Shown here one piece after another: positions 34,050-46,215 of a stretch of 64,000 nt of DNA (its first letter is position 1; each line of letters starts with the position of its first letter). The position numbers were made by a program, and so were the translations under genes. Under the pieces are notes generated by a model. That model was given only the letters and a program-made list of their open reading frames with translations, had not been told where the DNA came from and did not search any database. Source of the stretch: Symbiodinium natans (taxonomy: Eukaryota > Sar > Dinophyceae > Suessiales > Symbiodiniaceae); the NCBI GenBank assembly GCA_905221605.1, contig CAJNDS010000666.1, positions 30,321 to 94,320 on the forward strand. The letters are read 5' to 3'.

Positions 34050-37000
34050 CACGGGCCAACCAAGTACGAGCACGAGCCCGAGCCTTTTGCAAAGCATTCA
34101 TGATGTGCATACCATGCTGATTGGACCTCTGACGTGGCATTTCGCAGACATGAGCAGACAACATCGGGTCACCGTGTAAGTTCTGTAAGAACCCGGGAGG
34201 CTTGCCGGTAATCAATGGGAAGAGCACTCAGTGTTCTCCAGATGCGCTCTCTCTCGTTGCCACGGCTGTGTTCCATCATGCGCTGAACGACATAGTTGCC
34301 GTACCTGCTGCTTAGCAGCTATAGCAGAAGCAGCCAACATGCTTGCTCCATGATGACACTTTGCTTGCAGTAGTACCTATGAGTCATCATCTCGCATAGA
34401 GGACCTTGGGGCTGCTTTCGTTTCGCACACTTGAACGGCAAAGGAAGCGCTGCACAGCTTGTAACCCTAAACCCTAAACCCTAAACCCGAAACCCGAAAC
34501 CCTAAACCCTAAACCCTAAACCCTAAACCCTAGACCCCTCTCAAATGACCAATTTGCATTCTGGCAGCTAGTTGTATCACCGACGCCCAGCACTGCGTCA
34601 ATCAGCTGAGCCCTCTTCGCCTCGAGCTGGGTCGCATGCTCGCCAATAGTGGCAATCTCGAAGCATTTCTCTACCTGTAGTTCTGGTGTTGCACGTATGT
34701 CTGCTTCACCGTTTTCATGTTTGCAGCAGGTATGGAACTATATAATTGCGGGTAGCCGACGACGTTGCCTCAGCTGCCGCAAAACAAACCTACGTGCATT
34801 GCGTGACGTTTCAAGCTTTGGGCGCATGTCAGACCCTTGAAAGCTGTGGCCACTGCTCGAATGTTTGTCCATGGAAAACCCAATGATATTTCTCTTGACG
34901 ATGTCGATGATTGCCTCTTTGTCTTGCAGCCGTCCATGTTCCAGCATGTGCTGCACCTGTGCACTCTTCGAAGGGCGCAGAACTAAAAGCCGTTTGCACT
35001 CAGGATGCGCTCAGGTCTAAAAGGCCCAGGAGCCACATAGTTGCCAAACCTCAGTGATGAATGGAAACTGTGGGGTTGATGAATGGATTGGTCGGGAGGT
35101 GAAAAAGTCTAGTCTAGAGGAGCGAACTGCGCCCGCACGCGGCGACATGAAGACGGACGGTGGCACAGCTTTGTCTGGCATTGTTACAATCCCAACCACC
35201 CTGGCGGAGTTTGTTGGTTTGGGTCCAGATCGCGCTCTCACCTAGGCTGGGGCTTGATGAGGGTGGCTGTTGTCGTACAAACCAAGCCTTTGGCGAACCC
35301 GGACTCGTACATCGACCTCGCGCCTAGGTCCCGTGTCAAGTGGCCCAGATCGCGCTCCCGCCTCGCTCCCGTGCACTTGTTTTGGGGCTTGCATCGCTCC
35401 GTGTCCTTAGGCAAGTGTGGGCCGCTAGCCCGCACGCCTTCCAAACCCTTCCAAACCCTTCCAATGCCCAAACGATTTCAACACACAAGCCCTTAGGCAA
35501 GTGCGGGCTGCTAGCCCGCACGCCTTCCAAACCCTTCCAATGCCCAAACGATTTCAACACACAAGCCCTTAGGCAAGTGCGGGCTGCTAGCCCGCACGCC
35601 TTCCAAACCCTTCCAATGCCCAAACGATTTCAACACACAAGCCCTTAGGCAAGTGCGGGCTGCTAGCTTGCACGCCTTCCAAACCCTTCCAATGCCCAAA
35701 CGATTTCAACAGGCAAGTGCGGGCTGCTGGCCCGCACGCCTTCCAAACCCTTCCAATGCCCAAACGATTTCAACACACAAGCCCTTAGGCAAGTGCGGGC
35801 TGCTAGCCCGCACGCCTTCCAAATCCTTCCAATGCCCAAACGATTTCAACACACAAGCCCTTAGGCAAGTGCGGGCTGCTAGCCCGCACGCCTTCCAAAC
35901 CCTTCCAATGCCCAAACGATTTCAACACACAAGCCCTGAGGCAAGTGCGGGCTGCTAGCCCGCACGCCTTCCAAACCCTTCCAAACCCTTCCAATGCCCA
36001 AACGATTTCAACACACAAGCCCTTAGGCAAGTGCGGGCTGCTAGCCCGCACGCCTTCCAAACCCTTCCAAACCCTTCCAATGCCCAAACGATTTCAACAC
36101 ACAAGCCCTTAGGCAAGTGCGGGCTGCTAGCCCGCACGCCTTCCAAACCCTTCCAAACCCTTCCAAACCCTTCCAATGCCCAAACGATTTCAACACACAA
36201 GCCCTTAGGCAAGTGCGGGCTGCTAGCCCGCCCCGCGCGCCTTCCAAACCCTTCCAATGCCCAAACGATTTCAACACACAAGCCCTTAGGCAAGTGCGGG
36301 CTGCTAGCCCGCACGCCTTCCAAACCCTTCCAAACCCTTCCAACGCCCAAACGATTTCAACACACAAGCCCTTAGGCAAGTGCGGGCTGCTAGCCCGCCC
36401 CGCGCGCCTTCCAAACTCTTCCAATGCCCAAACGATTTCAACACACAAGCCCTTAGGCAAGTGCGGGCTGCTAGCCCGCACGCCTTCCAAACCCTTCCAA
36501 ACCCTTCCAATGCCCAAACGATTTCAACACACAAGCCCTTAGGCAAGTGCGGGCTGCTAGCCCGCGCGCCTTCCAAACTCTTCCAATGCCCAAACGATTT
36601 CAACACACAAGCCCTTAGGCAAGTGCGGGCTGCTAGCCCGCACGCCTTCCAAACCCTTCCAATGCCCAAACGATTTCAACACACAAGCCCTTAGGCAAGT
36701 GCGGGCTGCTAGCTTGCACGCCTTCCAAACCCTTCCAATGCCCAAACGATTTCAACAGGCAAGTGCGGGCTGCTGGCCCGCACGCCTTCCAAACCCTTCC
36801 AATGCCCAAACGATTTCAACACACAAGCCCTTAGGCAAGTGCGGGCTGCTAGCCCGCACGCCTTCCAAATCCTTCCAATGCCCAAACGATTTCAACACAC
36901 AAGCCCTTAGGCAAGTGCGGGCTGCTAGCCCGCACGCCTTCCAAACCCTTCCAATGCCCAAACGATTTCAACACACAAGCCCTGAGGCAAGTGCGGGCTG

Positions 37001-40000
37001 CTAGCCCGCACGCCTTCCAAACCCTTCCAAACCCTTCCAATGCCCAAACGATTTCAACACACAAGCCCTTAGGCAAGTGCGGGCTGCTAGCCCGCACGCC
37101 TTCCAAACCCTTCCAAACCCTTCCAATGCCCAAACGATTTCAACACACAAGCCCTTAGGCAAGTGCGGGCTGCTAGCCCGCACGCCTTCCAAACCCTTCC
37201 AATGCCCAAACGATTTCAACACACAAGCCCTTAGGCAAGTGCGGGCTGCTAGCCCGCACGCCTTCCAAACCCTTCCAAACCCTTCCAATGCCCAAACGAT
37301 TTCAACACACAAGCCCTTAGGCAAGTGCGGGCTGCTAGCCCGCACGCCTTCCAAACCCTTCCAAACCCTTCCAATGCCCAAACGATTTCAACACACAAGC
37401 CCTTAGGCAAGTGCGGGCTGCTGGCCCGCACGCCTTCCAAACCCTTCCAATGCCCAAACGATTTCAACACACAAGCCCTTAGGCAAGTGCGGGCTGCTAG
37501 CCCGCCCCGCGCGCCTTCCAAACCCTTCCAATGCCCAAACGATTTCAACACACAAGCCCTTAGGCAAGTGCGGGCTGCTAGCCCGCACGCCTTCCAAACC
37601 CTTCCAAACCCTTCCAACGCCCAAACGATTTCAACACACAAGCCCTTAGGCAAGTGCGGGCTGCTAGCCCGCCCCGCGCGCCTTCCAAACTCTTCCAATG
37701 CCCAAACGATTTCAACACACAAGCCCTTAGGCAAGTGCGGGCTGCTAGCCCGCACGCCTTCCAAACCCTTCCAAACCCTTCCAATGCCCAAACGATTTCA
37801 ACACACAAGCCCTTAGGCAAGTGCGGGCTGCTAGCCCGCACGCCTTCCAAACCCTTCCAATGCCCAAACGATTTCAACACACAAGCCCTTAGGCAAGTGC
37901 GGGCTGCTAGCCCGCACGCCTTCCAAACCCTTCCAAACCCTTCCAATGCCCAAACGATTTCAACACACAAGCCCTTAGGCAAGTGCAGGCTGCTAGCCCG
38001 CACGCCTTCCAAACCCTTCCAATGCCCAAACGATTTCAACACACAAGCCCTTAGGCAAGTGCGGGCTGCTAGCCCACACGCCTTCCAAACCCTTCCAATG
38101 CCCAAACGATTTCAACACACAAGCTCTTAGGCAAGTGCGGGCTGCTAGCCCGCACGCCTTCCAAACCCTTCCAATGCCCAAACGATTTCAACACACAAGC
38201 CCTTAGGCAAGTGCGGGCTGCTAGCCCGCACGCCTTCCAAACCCTTCCAATGCCTAAACGATTTCAACACACAAGCCCTTAGGCAAGTGCGGGCTGCTAG
38301 CCCGCACGCCTTCCAAACCCTTCCAATGCCCAAACGATTTCAACACACAAGCCCTTAGGCAAGTGCGGGCTGCTAGCCCGCACGCCTTCCAAACCCTTCC
38401 AAACCCTTCCAATGCCCAAACGATTTCAACACACAAGCCCTTAGGCAAGTGCGGGCTGCTAGCCCGCACGCCTTCCAAACCCTTCCAAGGCCCAAACGAT
38501 TTCAACACACAAGCCCTTTGGCAAAGAGAGCACATGGGTGTACGTTTTGAGGACACAGCCCACCCCTCAATTTGCAAACGCAATGCCTACCACTGGAGCT
38601 AACAAGACTTATATGGGTGTTTAATGATTAAGCACTTCCTTTTGGCGGCATGATGCTCGTTAAAACAAGACTGCGCAGCTTAAACACAAGCGCCAACGCG
38701 ACTGCACGTTGCGAAAGCCAAAACACGGAAAAAACAGAGTGCGGAAAAGGCGACAAAAAAGACAGAGAACCAAACAAGAATATGAATATAAGAAAAAAAG
38801 TGCAACAGAGAAAAACAAGCAAAAACCCGAAGAAACGCACAGCCAAGAGCGGAAAAGTGTCCAAAAGCAAAAACCCGAAGAAAAAAAAAAAAAAAAGCAT
38901 GTTGAAAAAAAGTGCCTGAAAAACTTCAGGTGACAGAGGCCTCGGAAAAGCAGAAAAATCCCGAGAAAGGCATAGGTTTCCAGCCGAAAAGTGCCGAAGA
39001 GCACACGGGCAAGGACGCCCCGCGGTCCAACTACCTCTAGTCCGCCCCGTCAACGTGCAGTCGATCAGCTGGTTCTTTGCCAGTGGTTCGGCATTCACGA
39101 GGATCTTCTCGAGCATCTCCTTCATTCCAAGGGCTGCACTGTTGAACAACCTGGAGCAGTGAGATGCCGTGGAGTTGTGGACAGCACCCTGGCACAGAGG
39201 TCCGTGAGCTGGGCGGCTCCGCAGTGCTCCAGGAGACGTTGGATGACCCGACAGCCGTAGATGTGCGAGGCCAGGCTCCTGGCTTTTAGGGTCTAGGGTT
39301 TAGGGTTTAGGGTTTAGGGTTTAGGGTTTAGGGTTTAGGGTTTAGGGTTTAGGGTTTAGGGTTTAGGGTTTAGGGTTTAGTCTTTAGGGTTTAGGGTTTA
39401 GGGTTTAGGGTTTAGGGTTTAGGGTTTAGGGTTTAGGGTTTAGGGTTTAGGGTTTAGGGTTTAGGGTTTAGGGTTTAGGGTTTAGGGTTTAGGGTTTAGG
39501 GTTTAGGGTTTAGGGTTTAGGGTTTTTTTTTGCCGCCCGCATAGCTGAACTGAATGTTCACATGGCAGGGAATTGGCAATGAGTCAAAACGTTCCACGGT
39601 TTAGGGTTTAGGGTTTAGGGTTTAGGGTTTAGGGTTTAGGGTTTAGGGTTTAGGGTTTAGGGTTTAGGGTTTAGGGTTTAGGGTTTAGGGTTTAGGGTTT
39701 AGGGTTTAATTAGGGTTGAGGGTTTTTTTTGCCACCCGACTAGCCACGGCAATGCGGGGTGCAAGGTCGGAACTTGAAAGGAGAACAGGTATTCCCCGGC
39801 ATTCAAAAGGCTACCTGGAATACATCGCAAGCAGGGGGCAATCATGGTAGGACATCGTGGTTGGATGACGGTGTGTTCGGTGGGGGGGGGGTTGTGTGTC
39901 ACAGCAACAAACAACAAGTCCACTACAGACGAACCCCAACCCGTAGGATCCAAAGGGAGTGCAACCCTCCCCCGTATTACAGCGTAGTCGACACCTTGGC

Positions 40001-41973
40001 CCACCACCCTGGTTTGGCTGCGTTTTTTGTACAACTATGCCAGATCATGGCCCTCCTGTTCCCTCCCTGGGTGCGGTTTAAGCAAGACCAGTAGCCAATG
40101 CGAATGAGAACCCTGCCTAGGGGGGGGGGAGTATTTGGGAGAGCCAGCGGACCTGGACGACTTCGTCGAGCTCTACGGAGGACTTCTCTCCATGTGACAG
40201 CACTACAGCACAACAGGCACATTGGTCTGTCACACTGATTCGGCTTGCGATTTTGTACAACTACAGTACGCCAGGTTGAGGGTTTAGGGTTTAGGGTTTA
40301 GGGTTTAGGGTTTAGGGCGAGGAACCAACCCCCTTGCTTCAGAACTCTTCACAACTCCATCCCGCTGGCCACAAGCCAAGGCACGCTGTGTCATTCTCCA
40401 CCTAGCTTTCGCATTGCTTTCGCCGGAACATTCCGAAGAGAATTGACAATTCTTGACGGAGAGGCACACAAAAGTCGGCTTGGGCACCGACGGCATGAAT
40501 AATGAAGCTGACTGAATCAGGGGGCATTTGCTCAATACACTTTTGAATAACATGGTTCCCATGCCTTGGCTCCGGCAAAAGCTCCAAGGCAACTACTTTA
40601 AGATCTAACATGACCTGCTGCATAACTGCTGTATGCCTGAATGGAATCCAGACTGGGCGGCATATTGACGATGCAATCACCCACATTATCTTGCAACGAC
40701 ATAGAAAGTAACACCTGCAGGTCCTTCGACACAGCGCCGATGGCCTCAAAAATTGCTTTCAATGGTAAATGACATGAGGATGCACGCAGCCCACCCTCGC
40801 CCGCCTTCTGGACCACTCGGCATCCATAGTTATCTTTTGACAAGCTCGCAATTTCAGGCTGAAGCCTCTCACACAGGAGCTTCTTCTGGTCTGGATCGCC
40901 TAACAGCTGCGGGCACATGGTCAAGCGTATGAATACGATGGCGATTGCAAGCAAGTAAATACGCGTGGGAACTCACAGCAAACAGCAGCCTATGTCAAAG
41001 AGCTTCTGCACCACAAAGTTGCCACTCACATCTTTGGCCAGCGACGCAGCATCAGGATCGGCATCGTCAGAACATATTCCGGCGAAGACCGCCTGTCCTT
41101 AGGCAAGATGCCTGTGACCTCAACTCCCTCCACATCGAAACCTAGACCCTGAACCCTAAACTCTAAGCCCGTGGTCGTATCAATGTCTGACAAGATGCTC
41201 TCTTCAGGGCTGGCTTCATCCAGCTTGTTCTGCAAGAAACGACTCCCATGCTGATCTTGTGCAAACTCGAGGAGATGTGGAAGTGCTTCCTGTAAAGTGA
41301 CTTTGGCCTTCATGGCATTTCCTTGGGCATTTCGTACTGTCAAGAGTTCTGGACTGCAGTTGGTGTCCACCTCCATTTGCGGAGCTGGGCTTGTCTCTTT
41401 GCCTTTCGCCTTTCCACGACGCTTCTTGCTGCTGTCCTTCTGGTCCTTCTGACCCTTGCCTTGCGCTTGCTTGCCCCGACCCTTGTCCGCAGGCCCTGTA
41501 GGCTGCAATGGTGGCGGCTGCGCACTGGGCATGCCCGGGTACATGGGTGGATACATAAAAGGCATCATGTGGTACATCGGCATAGGACAAGACATGGGAC
41601 AGGGGGCCACAGATCCCGGTGCTGGATACGGCGAAGGCGCCATGCTGTATGGAGGGGGATACTGGCCCAAGGCGGCCAGAGCAGGGTCGAATTCTGGTGG
41701 GGCTGGGACCGCGGTCGCCGCTTTCCTTTGAGGCGTTTTGCCACCACGCCCGCCACCCTTCCCTCCTTTCCCGCCTTTCCTCTTGCTATCCGGAACAAGA
41801 ACCTTCATGGGATTCATGGGGGAGTGCACGTCGCTGAAGTCACCTAAGTGACTCAAATTCAGGTTTGGCGAGGCCATGGATGCCACCGCGTTGGCTGCGG
41901 CATTCGCTGCAGCTGCCGCGGCTGCGCTGGTCACTGCTGGACCTGCCTTTCCTGCAAAAAACTCATCGCCCAT
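34050..41973 (-). CDS. Pumilio/PUF-family RNA-binding protein, multi-exon
   Basis: PUF proteins bind UGUA-containing 3' UTRs and regulate translation or decay. The N-terminal exon (41973-about 41207) encodes an alanine run, a [13 protein letters not shown] patch and a Pro/Met/Tyr-rich segment, ending in repeat 1 ([15 protein letters not shown]). Later exons give repeat 2 (41092-about 40990, [10 protein letters not shown]), repeat 3 (about 40918-40803, NYGCRVVQK), repeat 4 (about 40640-40470, [11 protein letters not shown]), repeat 5 (about 39286-39205, [14 protein letters not shown]), repeat 6 (39140-39070, 35049-35034 and 34956), repeat 7 (to about 34862, and about 34672-34570, VEKCFEIA) and repeat 8 (about 34310-34208, [13 protein letters not shown]). 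A closing helix is at about 34115-34060. The repeat order SxxQ, NxxQ, CxxQ, NxxQ, CxxQ, NxxQ, SxxE, NxxQ equals that of classical Pumilio. Introns contain telomere-type arrays and the hairpin satellite. Confidence 0.92.
34462..34532. repeat. telomere-type array inside a PUF intron
   Basis: About ten CCCTAAA heptamers with two CCCGAAA variants, located between the exons for repeats 7 and 8. Confidence 0.9.
35034..35049 (-). other. predicted 16-nt micro-exon of the PUF gene
   Basis: The 16 bases encode the missing FGNYV of PUF repeat 6. They are preceded by CTGAG and followed by GC (GCTCC). Inserting them between the exon ending at 39070 (...KNQ) and the exon starting at 34956 (VQHMLEHG) restores the reading frame and the canonical repeat. 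Without them repeat 6 lacks its RNA-facing residues. Confidence 0.65.
35400..38525. repeat. 3.1-kb satellite of 76-bp hairpin units within a PUF intron
   Basis: Roughly 38-40 tandem units. The basic unit is 76 bp and grows to 86 or 96 bp by extra copies of AAACCCTTCC. Each unit contains GTGCGGGCT-GCT-AGCCCGCAC, a perfect 9-bp stem with a 3-nt loop. Rare variants occur (AGCTTGCAC at 35665 and 36711; GGCCCGCAC; AGCCCGCCCCGCGCGCC). Blocks are duplicated at a higher level with offsets of 1046 and 1274 bp. All open frames in it are by-products of the repeat. Confidence 0.95.
39286..39707. repeat. two telomere-type arrays (TTTAGGG) inside a PUF intron
   Basis: G-rich heptamers at 39286-39522 and 39599-39707, very homogeneous, separated by a 76-bp unique spacer. 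Each is followed by a T-rich run and then GCCGCCCG or GCCACCCG, so array plus flank looks duplicated. Confidence 0.95.
40277..40317. repeat. short telomere-type array (TTTAGGG)
   Basis: About five TTTAGGG units in the same PUF intron as the arrays at 39286-39707. Confidence 0.9.
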
Positions 41974-42119
41974 CTTACAGCTGCGAAGACTAAGACCCCG
42001 CACCCTACCGTTGGACCGCACAAAGCCGAAGCTGCGGTCACATGCAACGGAGATCAGGATTGATTGTCGTCGCCGGCGCATCCTGCAACAACCTGGAACA
42101 ACAAACCCTGGCAATGCAA

Positions 42120-43700
42120 CCTGTGGCAGTTTGCCAAGTGTTTGACGTCTTTGATTGTTTGGGCAGTGTTTTGTTGCACCTGGTTGTCAATTTGCTACAG
42201 AACACAGGAGCCCGCAGGCCAGAAACGAAGAAGCCCTGAACAAAAGGAAGCTTGGAAGAGGAAGTTTAAACGGAGGGAAAGCGGCGAGCACAGCGGAATG
42301 CGGCTGCGCCTTTGTAGAAGGACAACTCCAAGCTTTGCACCGCAACGGGGACAAAACCCTCGAACATTCGGGACAAACCCATGGGATACAGGGGGCCCGA
42401 GAGAGATGTTCTGGCCAAACACAATTCTGTCGATGTTCAGCCGCACGTTCGTACGTCAATCAGCGTCTTTGGTGGAATGGTTTGGGATGGGTTGTGCAAT
42501 CCGCACACTATAGCAGCAAATCACGCTCTCCGGGAAGCGTAAACTATCCAGGGCACAGCGAGATGCATGTCTACACTGCATCGAAAACCTTTCTAAATGG
42601 ACACTGCCCACGTCCATGGTGAAACACATACGCGATTGCACATCAGTGCAAATCCACCCGCAAAAACCAGCATCAACTTTCCTCGATCTTGCAGACCTGG
42701 TGAAAAGGATGCGGCAAGCGCAGAAGAACTTCGCAAAACTCTAATCTCAGGCATCCAGTGCATGGCCTCGTCGTATCGAAGCCCCTCCACATCTCGACCA
42801 TCCTGCGCAGTGCTTTCGCTGTCTGGACCCAGCCCGTTTGTTTTGAGAAATCTAAGCTGACGTAAAGTACTGCCCGTCCTCAAGCTCCACCGCAACGCAA
42901 AAGCCCTCCAAGTCCACGGTCCTTCTCAGCGCTGCAAGAACTTCGGTCAAGCTTCAACTGTCAACTCGTCCTCATATGGCCCTTCTTTCCCTTGTACTGG
43001 CCCTTCACCTGAGCACAGCTGCAAGTGCCCTAAGAATGCGAGAAACCCTATACTCCGGGCAGTCTCAAAGGTCCAGGCTACCATGACCGGCTTGCCAAGG
43101 TTGGGGATGACAGTCCTTGCCAAGAGTGCTGATAGACATAACCAGGGCCATCAAATTTCCTAGAATGTCCTAAGAGCATGGCTCCAGCATTTCTTGGTCC
43201 AAGCGGATAAGATCCCTGCCAGTTGGGGCATTTGGGACTTGTTATCTGCAGACAAGTACTTCTCAACGAGGCCTACTCTCCACCATCCGGATGTCAGCCG
43301 TAAACTGCTTCCGGACCTTCTCCACCTTCCATCACTTCAAGCCAAAGGCCGCAGGAACTCGGTCAGCTGAGGACACCTTGCCCTTCTTGCGATAATACTT
43401 GCCACCAGCCAGGTCTTGATGCATCACCTCACTAGAGTCACTCGAGGTCAAATCATGAAAGGACAGGACGTCACGTGCAGGGCAGGGTTGAAAGCAAGGA
43501 GACTCCTTCCCAGCGCGCCTTCACTATGATGCCTTCTGCTAGCCAGGGCTCTGATCCTGAGCAGCTTGCCGCTGATCCAAACGTTTAACTCTCACTACAG
43601 TACACTCTGGCACGCAAAACTACGGTCTGCTACGCCCATGCTATGTCATTGCACCGCTGCACTTGGCCTGAAGAAGAACTTTCAGAAGGAGACTTCGGCG
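42120..43700. other. no recognisable gene
   Basis: Upstream flank of the PUF gene. Short frames occur on both strands without motifs; no repeat array seen. Confidence 0.4.
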
Positions 43701-44900
43701 CAGGCTCCAGCTTCTGCCTGGCAAACTTGCATAAGACGACTCGCGGAGCTGTTGCAGAGAGATGTCGCGCGCCTTTTGCCTGCTTCATGTTCCAATCGGA
43801 TGCGTTCAACTGCGCTGAGCTTATGTTTCTTCGTGTCCTGAGGTGCAAAGTTGGCATCTGGCGGGGTTCTTTGCTCTGCCGGTCTCTGTCGTTGCCCATA
43901 TGCTACCATTCTCACCGGCTCCTCTTTCACCGTCTCGTTGTCCTCAAAAGCTTGTGCGAGGGCGTTCCTCGGTGCCGGAAGAAGTCACCAATCTCACGGT
44001 GAATGCCTGGACCCTCCAAAAACATGCTGGAACTGTGCCGCGCAAGGCCAGCACTTCTTGCCAGCAGTCTCCGGCACCTTGGCCTTGACCTAAGCACTGA
44101 ACGGGGCACTTGCCAGACATGATAATCCACGCAGCCTCAGGTTGCAACCTCGGATGTTTTCACGACACTCGATGAAGCCGAGCTGGCCCTGGGCGTCACA
44201 TGTCCAATGTCACGCCCGATTGAGGACCTGGGAAGCCTGTGGGACCTGTGGGACCTGTGGGACCTGTGGGACCTGTGGGACCTGTGGGACCTGTGGGACC
44301 TGTGGGACCTGTGGGACCTGTGCACCTTTCAAAACTGTTGCACATGTAGTGCCTGTCGTACCTGAGGCTGATGCGACGCCATGTTGAAGGATATCGGAGC
44401 ATCGCCTTCCTCGTGGCGCACGGCCACACCACGCAATTCACCCAACGTCTCTGCCGCGATTTCTCTGGAAGCCTTGCGCTGGAGCTCTGTAAATTCGGAC
44501 TCCGCGAAGCCTCCATCCTGCTGAACCACTGGCATCTGGGCCAAAGGCATGCCACATCATGCCACGCTGACCTTCTTACATTCTGCGATGGCCTTCTTCC
44601 TCAGCTGACAACGCATCAACAATGGCAGCAGATCAACAGCAAGAAGCTGTGGTGCCCGCAGCGCGATATCGTGTCTTTGCTCTGCCGAAACCTCACCTTC
44701 CTCTTTCGCCTGCTCATAGCCAGAGTCTGCCACATGAGAAGGACAACCTCTGCAACGCGCTGCGCTCGCTTTGCCTTAAGGGAAAGCTCGAGCCTTTGCA
44801 GCTGCAGCTCTCAATCGAGCTTCAGGCGAGTTGTCCACGAACTGAAGGTACCAGCCTCCAAGTCAAGGTTTCGGCGAAGTCAATTCTGGCGAGTTGCACA
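43700..44900 (-). CDS. possible multi-exon gene with coiled-coil and Gly-Pro-Thr repeat segments
   Basis: Minus-strand frames with protein-like composition cluster here: 44550-about 44380 ([20 protein letters not shown]), about 43980-43760 ([20 protein letters not shown]) and fragments up to about 44850 rich in Lys/Arg/Glu. A 9-bp tandem at about 44235-44325 can be read as repeated Gly-Pro-Thr on the minus strand. Joins are not established, so this may be one gene, several, or none. Confidence 0.3.
44233..44325. repeat. 9-bp tandem repeat (GGGACCTGT)n
   Basis: About ten perfect copies. On the minus strand one frame reads a collagen-like Gly-Pro-Thr run. Because the unit is 9 bp, any frame stays open. 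Confidence 0.9.
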
Positions 44901-45762
44901 AACTGAATTCTCACATCTCACCTTTGGGAGTTTTGTCGATGGTGCACTGGTTCGTTCTACCGAGGTATTGGACAAAGTTGCTGAGGGTGACCTGGCACAC
45001 AGAGCGCTGCTCCCGATCCACTTTCTGCATTACCACTCCTGCAGCTTTACAACATTTTCCTACACACCTTACGCTTTTCTGGCAGGCCGGGCACACCCAG
45101 ATGGTTGAGTTCATGTGCGTGTGATGGCGATTGGAAATGAAATCGCCTCAGTCCGCGATCAACATACGAGAAGCACACAGAAAAAGCGAGCGAGTTTCTC
45201 AGCCGAAGTGCAACGCGGACAGGACATGCACAGCTTCAGCAGCATTTTGCTCGAAAACGCCGGTGCTAACTCGAAATTTTGCTCCACGTGCGTGGCACTG
45301 CTGCACTGCTCGGCCTAGCTGCACGTTGCGCTTGGTCGAGCGCATGCTGCAAGCTCTCATGCACAACAGGCGTGTGCTTCATATCTGGGCTCGTGTCTAT
45401 GCCCAGTTGATGGTCGCAAACTGCACATAGGAGCCATGGGAGCACGTCTTCCATCGTCCGTCATCGCATTGGTGGCCACCATGCACTGAGTCCTCAAAGC
45501 TTGCCTGCATAAGCTGCGCAGACTCTGTCTGCCACCACCGCCTCTCAAAGCCAGTCTTGAGCCTTCTCAAATACAAGCCAAATGTAAGGCCAAGAACAGA
45601 CCCCAAAAACCTTACAAAATGTGCAGTCGAGGTTCTGGGACGATGTCAGTTATGCTTTGACGAGATTTCAGTCGCTCTCGCAAGAGCGTCGAGCTCACAA
45701 AGGAGTAGTGCGGCGGGCCTTCCACGAAGTATGTGCCTGGAACCACAGTCCGAAAGTCTTTG

Positions 45763-46215
45763 TTCAGATGTCATGCACTTTGCTAGCAGCAGTTCGTGCT
45801 TCCGTGACAAGACGCTCATCGGCCGAGAACATGTCGATAAGACTGGCCAGCAAAGATTCTGAACCTGTCGGGTGTTCCCGACCATGCCCAACACACGTGG
45901 GACCAAAATTATAGTGCCATCCCCAGTATGTTCCAATACCAACGAGGAAAGCAGCACAGATCAGTGGGTCTTCTATCGGAAAATGTCAGTTTAACGATTA
46001 TTTGGCTCCATTACATGGACCAAGCCTCCAAATACCTCTCTGCCTTTCCATCTTCCTTCCAACTGCGAATACCACGATACCTCGGCGGGGCTGCCCTTAA
46101 ATGCTGCCAACACAGATGAGGCCACGACGGCAACATAAAAAAGCAAGCCGCATAGCAGTTGCACCGATCTTGTTCGCCAGCTTGAAAATGACCTCAATAA
46201 ATTCATGGGTGACTA
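45763..46215 (-). CDS. possible exons of an unknown membrane protein
   Basis: The frame at about 45975-45763 reads IEDPLICAAFLVGIGTYWGW and continues HYNFGPTC with a likely membrane segment, ending at a stop with ASKVHDI. Upstream, about 46205-46135 reads EFIEVIFKLANKIGATAMRL. Both have natural composition on the host strand. No family recognised, and the join is unproved. Confidence 0.35.

Noticed and set aside
35400-38525. CRISPR-like regular repeats
   Set aside because: Units are contiguous copies with no unique spacers, vary by 10-bp expansions, lie in a eukaryotic intron, and no cas genes are present.
35336-38583. Many overlapping open frames of 60-180 codons on both strands
   Set aside because: All are produced by the 76-bp satellite (76 is not a multiple of three, so peptides rotate frames); no independent coding evidence.
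41323-41847. 174-codon plus-strand frame
   Set aside because: Antisense shadow of the PUF N-terminal exon.
44371-45108. 245-codon plus-strand frame
   Set aside because: Cys/Leu/Phe-rich antisense of the more natural minus-strand helical segments; judged a shadow.
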